Source: Ruegeria sp. THAF33
GTDB taxonomy: Bacteria; Pseudomonadota; Alphaproteobacteria; Rhodobacterales; Rhodobacteraceae
Reading direction: 5' to 3'
DNA: 64,000 bases
Assembly: GCF_009363615.1 (NCBI RefSeq)
Contig: NZ_CP045385.1
Location: 124,001-188,000 of the forward strand
The notes under the pieces are model-generated. The model made no database searches. It was not told the origin of the DNA and saw only the letters and a list, made by a program, of their open reading frames with translations. Made by a program: the position numbers and the translations under genes. This document shows positions 35,092 to 44,098 of the stretch, one piece after another (the first letter of the stretch is position 1; every line of letters starts with the position of its first letter).

Positions 35092-38000
35092 ATGACTGAC
35101 CAGTCCCTGAAATTCGATACTTACGCCCTGTCGGACCGATACAAAGCCTCAGAGGGTCGTGTTTTCCTGACGGGAACGCAAGCTCTGGTGCGCATCATGT
35201 TGGACCAGGCCCGCAGGGACGCAGCAGCGGGAAACAACACGGCCGGGTTCATCTCCGGATATCGGGGGTCTCCTCTTGGTGGTTTGGATCTGGAGCTATG
35301 GCGAGCGAAAGAGGAAACCGAGGCGGCCAGGATCACATTCATGCCGGCTGTAAACGAAGACCTCGGCGCCACAGCGGTTCTTGGTGCCCAGCAGGCCTCG
35401 CTTGATCCCGATTGTGAGGTCGAGGGCGTGTTTTCGATGTGGTACGGGAAGGGCCCCGGAGTTGACCGTTCAGGGGACGCGTTGCGCCATGGCAATGCCT
35501 ATGGCTCGTCGCCGAAGGGCGGGGTTCTGGTTGTCGCGGGTGACGATCATGGCTGCGTGTCTTCTTCAATGCCGCATCAGTCCGACGTCGCCTTCATGAC
35601 CTGGTTCATGCCAACGCTGAACCCGGCCAACGTGGCTGAATACCTGGAGTTCGGTGAATACGGGATCGCGCTGAGCCGATACTCGGGCACCTGGGTCGGG
35701 TTCAAGGCGATTTCGGAAACCGTGGAAAGCGGGCAATCCGTGCGGTTGAAGCCGGACCGTAAATTTACCTTGCCGGAAATAGATCTGCCGCCGGGCGGCT
35801 TGCACGTGCGCAGCGCCGATTTGCCAAGCCCGGCCATCGAGACGCGGATCGAACACAAGTTGCGGGCAGTCGAGGCTTTTGTCGAGGCGAACCCGATCGA
35901 CCGGCGCATCTATGACATCAAGGATGCCCCATTCGGGATTGTCACAACGGGCAAAAGCCATCTGGACCTGATGGAAGTGCTGCGTCTTCTGGGGCTCGAC
36001 GAAAGCGGATGCCGCCGTTTGGGCATCGACATCTACAAGGTGGGGATGGTTTGGCCTTTGGCGCGGCGCGATGCGTTGTCTTTCGTCCGTGGCAAAAAAG
36101 AGGTGCTGGTCGTCGAGGAAAAACGCGGGATCATTGAAAGCCAGTTCAAGGAATATTTCTATGACTGGCCGGGGGACAAGCCCGAAAAGATGGTCGGAAA
36201 ACACCGCGCAGCGGGTGATCCGTTGATTCCCTGGACCGGAGAGTTGAGCCCGTTGAACCTGGTTCCGGTCGTTGCAGAGCGACTCGACCGTTTTTTTCCG
36301 GAAGAGGGATTTCTGGAAAAGGCGAAGGCGCTGACGGACGAACCGCCATCCGTTCTGAATGTTCCGGGTGCGGTCAGGGCTCCGTATTTTTGCTCGGGTT
36401 GTCCCCACAACACATCCACCAAAGTCCCCGATGGAAGCATGGCTGCGTCAGGCATCGGCTGTCACGTGATGGCAAGTTGGATGAACCGCAACACGGTCGG
36501 TTATGCGCAGATGGGGGGCGAAGGTGTGCCGCATGTTGTTGCCTCGAAATTCAATGGCAACAAACATATCTTTCAAAACCTTGGCGAGGGCACTTGGTAT
36601 CATTCCGGGTCGCTTGCCATTCGCCAGGCCGTGGCAGCGGGTACGAACATCACTTACAAGATCCTGTACAATGACGCAGTGGCAATGACGGGGGGGCAGC
36701 CTGTTGATGGCCCTATCAGCGTTTCCGGGATCGCCCAGACCTGCCGCGCGGAAGGTGTCGACCGGATCGCCTTGGTTTCAGACGATATAACGAAGTTCGA
36801 TTCCAGCGATTTTCCGGCACGAACGAGCTTTCACCCCCGGGAAGAGATGGATGCCGTGCAGCGTGAGCTGCGTGAAATCCAAGGTGTGACGGTTTTGATT
36901 TACGAGCAGACCTGCGCCACCGAGAAACGTCGTCGCCGCAAGCGTGGCAAAACAGAAGACCCCAAGCGGTTTGCTTTCATCAACCCCGCGGTGTGCGAAG
37001 GCTGCGGCGATTGCTCGGTCGAAAGCAACTGTCTGAGTATCGAACCCCTGGAAACCCCACTGGGCCGCAAGCGAAAGGTCAACCTGAACTCGTGCAACAA
37101 GGACTTTTCCTGCCTGAACGGGTTTTGCCCCAGTTTCATTACCGTGGAAGGGGCGGTGCGGCGAAAGGAACCCAGGCAGAAACTGGATATCCCGTCGCTT
37201 CTTGCCAAGGTTCCCGACCCGCAGCTTCCTGACCTGCACGCGCCGTACGATCTTTTGGTCGGTGGGGTCGGCGGCACCGGTGTCGTAACGGTGGGCGCCG
37301 TTCTGACGATGGCGGCGCATTTGGAAGGCAAAGGCGCCAGCGTGCTGGATTTCACCGGGTTCGCCCAGAAATTCGGTACGGTTGTCGGCTATGTTCGCAT
37401 TGCCCGCACGCCCGAAGAAATCAATCAGGTCCGAATTGAGGCCAAAAGCGCCGACGCCGTCATCGGGTGTGACGTGGTCGTGTCTTCGGCGCCCAAAGCC
37501 TCGGTTCACTATCGCAAGGGCACAAAAGTTGTACTGAACCGTGCGGAAATGCCAACAGGCGACCTTGTTCTGCACCGCGATGCCCAGCTCAAGGTCGACG
37601 AACGAGAAGCGCTGATACGCCGGACCGTCGGCGAAGAAAATGTCTTCGCGTTGGATGCAAACCAGTTGGCCGTGGATTTGCTGGGGGATTCGGTCTTTGC
37701 CAATACCTTGCTGTTTGGTGTCGCGTGGCAGCTGGGGAACATTCCGATCAGTGAGGTTGCAATCAAACAGGCGATCAAGCTCAATGGAGCCGCGATCGAG
37801 GCCAACATAATGGCCTTTGATCTGGGGCGGGTGATCGCTGCAAACCCGCAGAGGCTGAATGCGAAGGAGAAGAGCTTTTCGCAAGAAACATCGCAGCAGA
37901 TAATCGATTACCGGTCCGATGAATTGGCGACCTATCACGATGACGCTTATGCGCAACAGTACCGGGATCGCCTGATCCGTCTGTCAGCATCACTGCCTGA

Positions 38001-38553
38001 CCAGATACGCGAGGAAGCGCTTTCGCTTGCGGCAAAATCCCTGTTTCGCCTCATGGCAATCAAGGACGAATACGAGGTTGCTCGGTTGCTGACATCGCAA
38101 CAATTCGAGAAACAATTGCGGTCCGAGTTCGAAGGGGATTTTCGGATCAAATATCACCTCGCGCCACCGGTTCTGAGCGGTCGCAAGGATGCTCGCGGGC
38201 GACCGCGCAAGCGAAGCTATGGTGGTTGGATGACCCCCGTTTTGCGGCTCCTTTCGCGTGCACGCAGGCTTCGCGGCGGCTGGCTTGATCCATTCCGGTT
38301 TTCAAAGGACCGCAAGCTTGAAAACGAAACTCTGGCCTGGTTTCTGGCTGTCTTGGATCGCATTGAAAAAGCCAGCCCCGAGCTGGAGGCGGAAATCTGC
38401 CTGAAAATCCTGTCAGCGCCGCTGGATATCCGCGGTTTTGGCCCGGTGCGCGAAGCGGCAACGCAAACCGTACGTGCAGATGTAGATGCCATGCTGAACG
38501 TGATCGGAGAACAGCGAAGGGATGCGCAGGGCGCCGCTTCTCACAAGGTTTGA
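35092..38553 (+). CDS. Indolepyruvate ferredoxin oxidoreductase, fused IorA-IorB type
   Basis: A 1153-residue single-chain enzyme that oxidatively decarboxylates aryl- or other 2-oxoacids from amino-acid transamination to acyl-CoA with ferredoxin. The N-terminal half is the pyrimidine and ThDP-binding region (GYRGSPLGGLD; GEGTWYHSGSLAI; YNDAVAMTGGQ). Next is a cysteine-rich iron-sulfur region (CEGCGDCSVESNC, then CNKDFSCLNGFCPSF) at about 640-690. The gamma-type domain follows with VGGVGGTGVVTVGAV, and a long C-terminal extension ends the chain. The CxxCxxC cluster motif is intact. The ATG has GGCGAGG upstream. The likely regulator is the divergent Lrp protein. Confidence 0.92.
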   Translation: MTDQSLKFDTYALSDRYKASEGRVFLTGTQALVRIMLDQARRDAAAGNNTAGFISGYRGSPLGGLDLELWRAKEETEAARITFMPAVNEDLGATAVLGAQQASLDPDCEVEGVFSMWYGKGPGVDRSGDALRHGNAYGSSPKGGVLVVAGDDHGCVSSSMPHQSDVAFMTWFMPTLNPANVAEYLEFGEYGIALSRYSGTWVGFKAISETVESGQSVRLKPDRKFTLPEIDLPPGGLHVRSADLPSPAIETRIEHKLRAVEAFVEANPIDRRIYDIKDAPFGIVTTGKSHLDLMEVLRLLGLDESGCRRLGIDIYKVGMVWPLARRDALSFVRGKKEVLVVEEKRGIIESQFKEYFYDWPGDKPEKMVGKHRAAGDPLIPWTGELSPLNLVPVVAERLDRFFPEEGFLEKAKALTDEPPSVLNVPGAVRAPYFCSGCPHNTSTKVPDGSMAASGIGCHVMASWMNRNTVGYAQMGGEGVPHVVASKFNGNKHIFQNLGEGTWYHSGSLAIRQAVAAGTNITYKILYNDAVAMTGGQPVDGPISVSGIAQTCRAEGVDRIALVSDDITKFDSSDFPARTSFHPREEMDAVQRELREIQGVTVLIYEQTCATEKRRRRKRGKTEDPKRFAFINPAVCEGCGDCSVESNCLSIEPLETPLGRKRKVNLNSCNKDFSCLNGFCPSFITVEGAVRRKEPRQKLDIPSLLAKVPDPQLPDLHAPYDLLVGGVGGTGVVTVGAVLTMAAHLEGKGASVLDFTGFAQKFGTVVGYVRIARTPEEINQVRIEAKSADAVIGCDVVVSSAPKASVHYRKGTKVVLNRAEMPTGDLVLHRDAQLKVDEREALIRRTVGEENVFALDANQLAVDLLGDSVFANTLLFGVAWQLGNIPISEVAIKQAIKLNGAAIEANIMAFDLGRVIAANPQRLNAKEKSFSQETSQQIIDYRSDELATYHDDAYAQQYRDRLIRLSASLPDQIREEALSLAAKSLFRLMAIKDEYEVARLLTSQQFEKQLRSEFEGDFRIKYHLAPPVLSGRKDARGRPRKRSYGGWMTPVLRLLSRARRLRGGWLDPFRFSKDRKLENETLAWFLAVLDRIEKASPELEAEICLKILSAPLDIRGFGPVREAATQTVRADVDAMLNVIGEQRRDAQGAASHKV

Positions 38554-38591
38554 TTGTTCTTTCCGGAACCTGTCTGGAAACGCGGATTGTA

Positions 38592-38621
38592 TGCGGGGCT
38601 GAACGGATCTGAAGCCCCGCA
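38592..38621. terminator. Hairpin in convergent gap
   Basis: TGCGGGGCT pairs with AGCCCCGCA across a 12-nt loop, 39 bases after the oxidoreductase stop. The remaining ~210 bases to the convergent RraA gene show no gene. Lacking a T-run, it is a possible rather than clear terminator. Confidence 0.4.
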
Positions 38622-38833
38622 CACTCCGGAGTATTGGACTGCTGTCTGAAACGGTCCGGTTTTCGTTCGGGCGTCACCGGCAGCGGCGCGGCGCCGCCAC
38701 CGGACAGACAGATGTGGGTAACCTTTCGTCACGGGCATTGCGTTGGCAAAGGCCGTCTTGCTCTGGGTTGACGAGCAAAGGACTTGTAAGTGCTTTTCGC
38801 CCAGTCGGCGTTCATTGTCCCCGCTTGCTGCGA

Positions 38834-39529
38834 TCAGACCCTTGCTTTTTCAAAGGCAGCCCAAGCGGTTTCAAATGCTTCGAAATCAAACGCGGGCTTG
38901 CGGGCTGCGTCCAGAACAATACGTTCTGTCGCCAAAAGCTTTTGGACTGCACCTTCCAATTGATCAACGACATCATTCGGTATGACCAATGCGCCATGAC
39001 GATCGGCGTGAACCAGATCACCGGGCTCAACTGTCAGACCAAAAATCGAAACTTGAGTGTCAATCTCGCGGACGTGGACGAAACCATGACTCGGTCCGAT
39101 GGAACCAGCGACAACCGGGAACCCTTGGGGCAAATCCCCGAGATCCCGCATGACACCGTTGGTCAGAGCGCCGGACATGCCGAAACCCTTGTGAACCGTC
39201 GTATTGATCTCACCCCAATAAGCGCCGATGCAATCTGGGTAATCCAGATCCTCGATCACGGCGATTGAAGGGCCGGGTGCTTCGGCCATGTACTTGTAAT
39301 AGGCCATACGTCGGGCTTTGATGATGTCGGGCGGCTCGGTCGGGGGATTGACCGCAGCAATTTTGGCGGTGCGCGCATAGCCGACTATGGCAGGCCCTTC
39401 GGGGGCCGAGCTTAGCATGGTGCCGCGCGTGAACCTGTCGAACCCGCGCCTGCCCTGTGCCACCTCGATGGCATTGCAGACAGTTGGCGTATCGACTTTA
39501 CGAAGCAAAGACAAAAGGGACGGTGTCAT
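38834..39529 (-). CDS. RraA family protein, probable 4-hydroxy-2-oxoacid aldolase/decarboxylase
   Basis: A 231-residue RraA/dimethylmenaquinone-methyltransferase-like protein. It has DTPTVCNAIE at the N-terminus, the metal-binding-site stretch GALTNGVMRDLGD, and the conserved VEPGDLVHADRHGALVIP. Family members with these features include 4-hydroxy-4-methyl-2-oxoglutarate aldolase and oxaloacetate decarboxylase. It is the last gene of the long LacI operon and overlaps the hydrolase gene by ATGA, so it may carry out the final C-C cleavage to central metabolites. Confidence 0.85.
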   Translation of the reverse strand: MTPSLLSLLRKVDTPTVCNAIEVAQGRRGFDRFTRGTMLSSAPEGPAIVGYARTAKIAAVNPPTEPPDIIKARRMAYYKYMAEAPGPSIAVIEDLDYPDCIGAYWGEINTTVHKGFGMSGALTNGVMRDLGDLPQGFPVVAGSIGPSHGFVHVREIDTQVSIFGLTVEPGDLVHADRHGALVIPNDVVDQLEGAVQKLLATERIVLDAARKPAFDFEAFETAWAAFEKARV

Positions 39530-40221
39530 GTGTCCTCCAGCCAGCGGGACAGCGCCGCTGTTGTTTTTTCAGGTTGTTCCAATGTCGGGAGATGGCCCGC
39601 GTCGCCGATGATCTCAAGCGCGCTTCGTGGCAGCAGGTCATGCATAAGTCGGTGGCGTTCAACTGGGCAAAGCCGGTCTTCATGCCCGCACAAGACCAGA
39701 GCCTTTCCGGTATAAGCTGTCAGTGTCTCGCTTTGGTCCGGTCGGTTCATAAGTGCCTTGGACTGACGTATGAAAACGTCAGGGCCCAGGTCGGTGGCCA
39801 TTGCCATGCACAGATCCAGAATCGCCCCCCGGTTCGGTCCGTCAGCTAGATAACCGGGCTTCATCTCGTCACGCATCACGGTCCTCAGCTGACCGTTGCG
39901 CACGACGGACATCTGCGGCGTACGACGCGCTTTTACCTCTGGCTTTTCCGCCAGTGGATTGGTGTCAAGCAAGGCCAGACGCGAAACACGTTCGGGGGCT
40001 TGGCGCGTTACCTCCATCGCCACGATACCCCCCATGGACAGCCCGGCCAGCGCGAAGACCGGCGGCGCATTCCCGAGAATATCCCGGGCCATGGCCTCTA
40101 TGCTGTCGTGATGAGACAACGGAAAGGTCATCACGGGCATTCTGCCCGACAGAGCATTGATCTGAGGGCCAAAAAGCCGGGCATCACACATCATGCCCGG
40201 CAACAAGATCAGAGGTTTCAT
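39526..40221 (-). CDS. Alpha/beta hydrolase
   Basis: A 231-residue alpha/beta hydrolase starting at ATG 40221, which overlaps the MetE-like stop by ATGA. It begins KPLILLPGMMCDARLF with the oxyanion region. The nucleophile elbow is GLSMGG near residue 83; the acid is likely in CGHEDRLCPVE and the catalytic His in GDAGHLPTLEQPE. Family members cleave esters, lactones or C-C bonds. In this operon an ester or lactone intermediate is plausible, but the substrate is unknown. Confidence 0.86.
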   Translation of the reverse strand: MKPLILLPGMMCDARLFGPQINALSGRMPVMTFPLSHHDSIEAMARDILGNAPPVFALAGLSMGGIVAMEVTRQAPERVSRLALLDTNPLAEKPEVKARRTPQMSVVRNGQLRTVMRDEMKPGYLADGPNRGAILDLCMAMATDLGPDVFIRQSKALMNRPDQSETLTAYTGKALVLCGHEDRLCPVERHRLMHDLLPRSALEIIGDAGHLPTLEQPEKTTAALSRWLEDT

Positions 40222-41342
40222 GCCGAAGCCAGCTTTGCCCCTTCGGACAACGCCGCCAGCTTGGCATAGGCGATCTGGGGATCGACGGCGCCGAAACCCG
40301 CAAAAGTGCCAAAGCCGCAATCGCTGCCCGCGATCACCCGGTCCGGTCCCACGATTTCCGTGAACCGGTCAATCCGTTGGGCCACAAGTTCGGGATGTTC
40401 GACGAAATTGGTCGTGGTGTCGACCACGCCGGGCACCAGAACCTTGTCTTCGGGAATCTCGGCCTTGCGGTCCCGGAAAACAGTCCATTCATGGGCATGC
40501 CGCGGATTGGACGTTTCGAACAGGACATAGCGCGACTTGGTCGCCATCAGGGTGCTGAAGACCTTGTCCATGGCGATGTCGCAGCAATGCGGGCCTTCGT
40601 AGTTGCCCCAGCAGATATGTACCCGTACCCGATCCTGCGGGACGTTCTGAAGCGCATGGTTCAGGGCCTCGACATGCATGTCGGCAATTTTGATGAACGC
40701 CTCATCCGACAGGTCGGTGAACAGCATGTGGCGCGACAGGGCAAGATCGGGGCAATCCAGTTGCAGGTCCAACCCGGCGGCGACGATGGTTTCGTATTCG
40801 TCCTTCATCGCGTCGGCCAACGCTGCCAGATAAGCCTCTCGCGTAGGGTAGAAATCATTCTGCAAAAACAACGAGATCACTCCGGGAGACGCGGCATTCA
40901 CGAAGCCGCGCTCGGCCCCGTGTCGAGACATGGCCGCCTTTAGGTTGGCGATGTCCTTTTGTAACTCGCCTTGCCCTTTTGATCGCACCTCACCCGTGCA
41001 CATCGGCCTTGCGTATTGTGGGGTACCGCCGTCATCGGCCAGTCTTTGCAGAAAGCCGGGAAACATCTTCAAGTCTGCCGGCGCGTTACGAGGGCTGTCG
41101 CCCGAAAACCCGGTGTAGCGATCTTTGACATAGGTCGCATAGGAGATTTTCGAAGTTTCGCCGTCGCTGACGATATCAACACCGGCTTCGACCTGTTTGC
41201 GCACCGTTTCGGCCACGGCGTTGGCCATGCAGGTATCAAAGGCGCCTGTGTCGTAAGGTTCGCCGTTTTCGCGGGCAAAAATAAAATCCACGACGTCCTG
41301 CGTTCGGGGCAGAGAGCCAACATGTGTTGTTTTTACGGTCAT
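40218..41342 (-). CDS. Cobalamin-independent methionine synthase (MetE C-terminal)-like protein
   Basis: A 374-residue protein equal to the catalytic barrel of MetE without its N-terminal domain. It opens THVGSLPR. The zinc ligands of MetE are all present: H242 and C244 in VHICWGNY, E276 in VLFETSNP, and C342 in AGSDCGFGT. Stand-alone proteins like this move methyl groups from small donors to thiols, or act on other substrates. In a catabolic operon next to a SAM-dependent methyltransferase and a cupin, it suggests a methylated substrate or methyl transfer step. It is not likely to be the main methionine synthase. Confidence 0.85.
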   Translation of the reverse strand: MTVKTTHVGSLPRTQDVVDFIFARENGEPYDTGAFDTCMANAVAETVRKQVEAGVDIVSDGETSKISYATYVKDRYTGFSGDSPRNAPADLKMFPGFLQRLADDGGTPQYARPMCTGEVRSKGQGELQKDIANLKAAMSRHGAERGFVNAASPGVISLFLQNDFYPTREAYLAALADAMKDEYETIVAAGLDLQLDCPDLALSRHMLFTDLSDEAFIKIADMHVEALNHALQNVPQDRVRVHICWGNYEGPHCCDIAMDKVFSTLMATKSRYVLFETSNPRHAHEWTVFRDRKAEIPEDKVLVPGVVDTTTNFVEHPELVAQRIDRFTEIVGPDRVIAGSDCGFGTFAGFGAVDPQIAYAKLAALSEGAKLASA

Positions 41343-41352
41343 GGGGACCTCC

Positions 41353-41955
41353 TTAAATTTTTCGTGCCATCAGGATCGTGTGGCTTTGGGCTTCTGGATC
41401 TTCGGCCAGGTATCCGGTCATTTGCAGCCCGTTTTTCTCAAGACATCCGGCGTAACCGGCCGGGGACAGCGACGCGTGGTAGACAAGCTCTGATCCCACC
41501 GTGCCGCTGACCTCTCCGGCACGAGGTCCGACGGTCAGCATGAGCATTCCCTTGGGCCGCAAATGGCGCGCCATCCGGGCGATACAGTCTTTCTGCTCGT
41601 CCGCTGTAAGGTGGAAAAAGCTGTTCCAGGCAATGATGCCGTCGAACTGTTGATCCAGTTCAAAACTCCGCATATCCGCGTTGCGCCAGTCGCCATCGGG
41701 CCAACGTTCGCGGGCAATGGCAAGCATGGCGTCGGAAAAATCGATACCCGTGACGTCAAACCCTTCGGCCATGAACCAGCGTGCGATGGGGTCGCCCGAG
41801 CCACAGCCCAGGTCCAATACGCGGTCACCCGGCTTCAGGCTGGCCGTGAAGCGCGCCAACCAGCGCGCTTCGAACAGGGCCTTGGAACGGCGCCTGTCAT
41901 ATTCGGTCGCCTGCCGTTCATAAACGGCGTGGGTGTCATTCGGGTCCGCGTTCAT
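41353..41955 (-). CDS. Class I SAM-dependent methyltransferase
   Basis: A 200-residue Rossmann methyltransferase. Motif I is VLDLGCGSGDPIARW near 47-61, the acidic loop is VTGIDFSDAM, motif II is FDGIIAWNSFFHL, and motif III is LRPKGMLMLTVGP. It overlaps the upstream cupin gene by ATGA and precedes the MetE-like gene by ten bases. The substrate is unknown; the operon position suggests modification of a pathway intermediate or product. Confidence 0.88.
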   Translation of the reverse strand: MNADPNDTHAVYERQATEYDRRRSKALFEARWLARFTASLKPGDRVLDLGCGSGDPIARWFMAEGFDVTGIDFSDAMLAIARERWPDGDWRNADMRSFELDQQFDGIIAWNSFFHLTADEQKDCIARMARHLRPKGMLMLTVGPRAGEVSGTVGSELVYHASLSPAGYAGCLEKNGLQMTGYLAEDPEAQSHTILMARKI

Positions 41956-42917
41956 CCTGTCCAGGTCGCTCCTGCCGGGTCATCGGTTGCGGTGATGCGG
42001 TACATGCCCGCCTGTCCGGTCATGGATGGCTGAACGCCATAGGTTTCGCCGGGAAGAACCAAGGCCGTGTCGCCCACCGAGATCGTAGTCTCGTACCCGT
42101 CAATCGAAACACGCCAGTGACCGCTGGCCGGCATCAGAACCACTGGTTTCTTGGCAGCGATCGGTTGGGTCACTGCGGACCCGCGCCCCAGAAAATCGAC
42201 CTCGAATCCGGGTTTGTCCTTGATCAACGCGTTTTCGCCAATCACCTTTGCGGGCTTTTTGGCCGACAACGCCATCAGATCCCAATACCGCGCAACGTAT
42301 TTGCCGACCACATCTTCGACAGGAACTTCGGGATAGCTTTTCAGCTGTTCTTCGGTCAGCAAAGGCATCGGGCGGACATTGTGCGGCAGTTCCTGGCCCA
42401 GTTTGGAGTCGTACAGAACGCCATTGTCGCCCAGCATCAGACCATGTGCCTGTGCATCTTCGATCACCTGAGGCGCCCAGGTGACGCCGCCACCCGCATC
42501 GTCTCCGCCCAGGATCGACATGATCATTCCGTAATCCTGGCCGACATTCTCAAAGCCCCGGAAAATACCCGTTGGAATGTTGAAGATGTCTCCTTCCTCG
42601 GCGATGAATTCCCCGGCCGTACCATAGCGGCCCCAGAAAAACCGCCAACGACCCTTGGCAACGAAAAAGACCTCGGCCGTGGTGTGGCTGTGCAGTGAGT
42701 TGCGGCATTTCGGCGGCTGCCCGGCCGCTCCGATGTTGAAACCGATCTTGTCCGTGATGTGGACATGCTGGTCCGGAGATTCCGAGACGCCGCCGCCGAT
42801 TATCGTGAAGTTCTCTTTCTGGTCGCTGCCGGGAGTATGGGCATCGATAAAAGCGGTTTTACAGGGTTGAAGCTCGCCATAGCGGACTATGCGGGAAGGG
42901 ATGGATGATTTTGTCAT
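41952..42917 (-). CDS. Cupin domain-containing protein
   Basis: A 321-residue protein with at least one clear cupin barrel: metal ligands in NSLHSHTTAEVFFVAKGRWRF and GDIFNIPTGIFRGFEN. A second barrel near the C-terminus has HWRVSIDGYETTISVGDTALVLPGE but lacks the His cluster. Such bicupins are often dioxygenases or isomerases of the gentisate/homogentisate shape. Here only one metal site is evident. A 191-base gap separates it from the upstream SnoaL-like gene, with no gene seen in it. Confidence 0.82.
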   Translation of the reverse strand: MTKSSIPSRIVRYGELQPCKTAFIDAHTPGSDQKENFTIIGGGVSESPDQHVHITDKIGFNIGAAGQPPKCRNSLHSHTTAEVFFVAKGRWRFFWGRYGTAGEFIAEEGDIFNIPTGIFRGFENVGQDYGMIMSILGGDDAGGGVTWAPQVIEDAQAHGLMLGDNGVLYDSKLGQELPHNVRPMPLLTEEQLKSYPEVPVEDVVGKYVARYWDLMALSAKKPAKVIGENALIKDKPGFEVDFLGRGSAVTQPIAAKKPVVLMPASGHWRVSIDGYETTISVGDTALVLPGETYGVQPSMTGQAGMYRITATDDPAGATWTG

Positions 42918-43108
42918 GACGTACGATCCGATTTAGCGTTTTTGGAAAGAAAGCTCGTGTGCCCAAATAGGACAGGCCCTTACTTTCCAGGCGGGCGCAG
43001 GTTCAGTCGCCGCGCCCTCAGGCTTTGACGGTACATATGGAAAAGCCGAACGGTCCGGGGCTCGGACAGACCGCCCGACAGGATGCGATATGAGACCGGG
43101 CGGCCCAC

Positions 43109-44098
43109 TCAGACCTCGCCGTTCTGCAACAGGATCTGCTTCCAGACCGAGGTTTCATCGAACAGGGTGTATTCACGGCGCAACTGCGGCTGCCCTGTAA
43201 TAAGCGCGCCGAATTCAGCGTGGCTGATCCCGAGGACATAAACCTGCGCACCACTCGGCGCGCCAAACACGCCCCAGCCGTCATGCTTGCCCCAAAGGCT
43301 CCAGCGAATTGCCGCACGCGGAGGCATATCGGGGTCATCTCGCCCGATCTGATGCTCGATCTTGAATTCCGCATTCGGAAAACTCGCCCGCAGACCCATC
43401 CAGAAGCGGTCGATGGCCTGCCAGCCATGCCCTGTTACGCCACCCACATATTCTGACTGAACAGCGCGGTCATATTCTGAACCGATCACGCCCATATCTG
43501 CGTTCATGATCCGCGTCAGAATGTCGGCGTAGCGCTGCCCCCATTCATTGTCATTCCCATGGCCTTTGTATGGTCCAGGCTGATCGATTTCGGGCGTCAG
43601 AGGTTTGACGCAGTTCTCTTTGCCGCCTTCCCGGGCAATCAGATCAGCGGCGTATTCTTTGGGATCCCAGCCCATCTGGCGCACAATCGCGCCCTGATCG
43701 CGGATCAGCCATTCATCGTTGATCTGATTGTCGATGGCGTGACAATCCGCAAGAATCCGGTAACTCAGCTTGGTGCCGGTGGGCTTGCCATAGACACCCT
43801 CGGCCAAATGCGTGGCCGTTGAAATGATCCGATGAGAGCTCAACATGCCCTCTTCCGGTGTGCCGGACCAAATCACGTCTTCGCCCAGCAGCTGCCGATC
43901 CGGAAACTCGGCAAGCGTTGCCATTGTGGCCCCAATGACATTCTGATTGCCCAAAACAACCGAACCAGGCGAACGGACGACGATGTCATCGCTGTAATAC
44001 TCATGCAGCGTGGCGATCCCCCGATCTTCCCAGATCTCTTTGGTGATGCCGATGATATAGTCCGGAAAATCCCGGAATTTCGGATCGAAGCCTTTCAT
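43109..44098 (-). CDS. SnoaL-like (NTF2 fold) protein, two-domain
   Basis: About 329 residues from the ATG at 44098, which overlaps the LacI stop by ATGA and has AAAGGA upstream. It seems to hold two NTF2/SnoaL-like halves: IATLHEYYSDDIVVRSPGSV in the first, and VTGHGWQAIDRFWMGLRASF with AAIRWSLWGKHDGWGVFG in the second. The fold occurs in polyketide cyclases, epimerases, hydrolases and dehydratases. It is the most diverged of the four such proteins in this region. No function can be assigned. Confidence 0.75.
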   Translation of the reverse strand: MKGFDPKFRDFPDYIIGITKEIWEDRGIATLHEYYSDDIVVRSPGSVVLGNQNVIGATMATLAEFPDRQLLGEDVIWSGTPEEGMLSSHRIISTATHLAEGVYGKPTGTKLSYRILADCHAIDNQINDEWLIRDQGAIVRQMGWDPKEYAADLIAREGGKENCVKPLTPEIDQPGPYKGHGNDNEWGQRYADILTRIMNADMGVIGSEYDRAVQSEYVGGVTGHGWQAIDRFWMGLRASFPNAEFKIEHQIGRDDPDMPPRAAIRWSLWGKHDGWGVFGAPSGAQVYVLGISHAEFGALITGQPQLRREYTLFDETSVWKQILLQNGEV

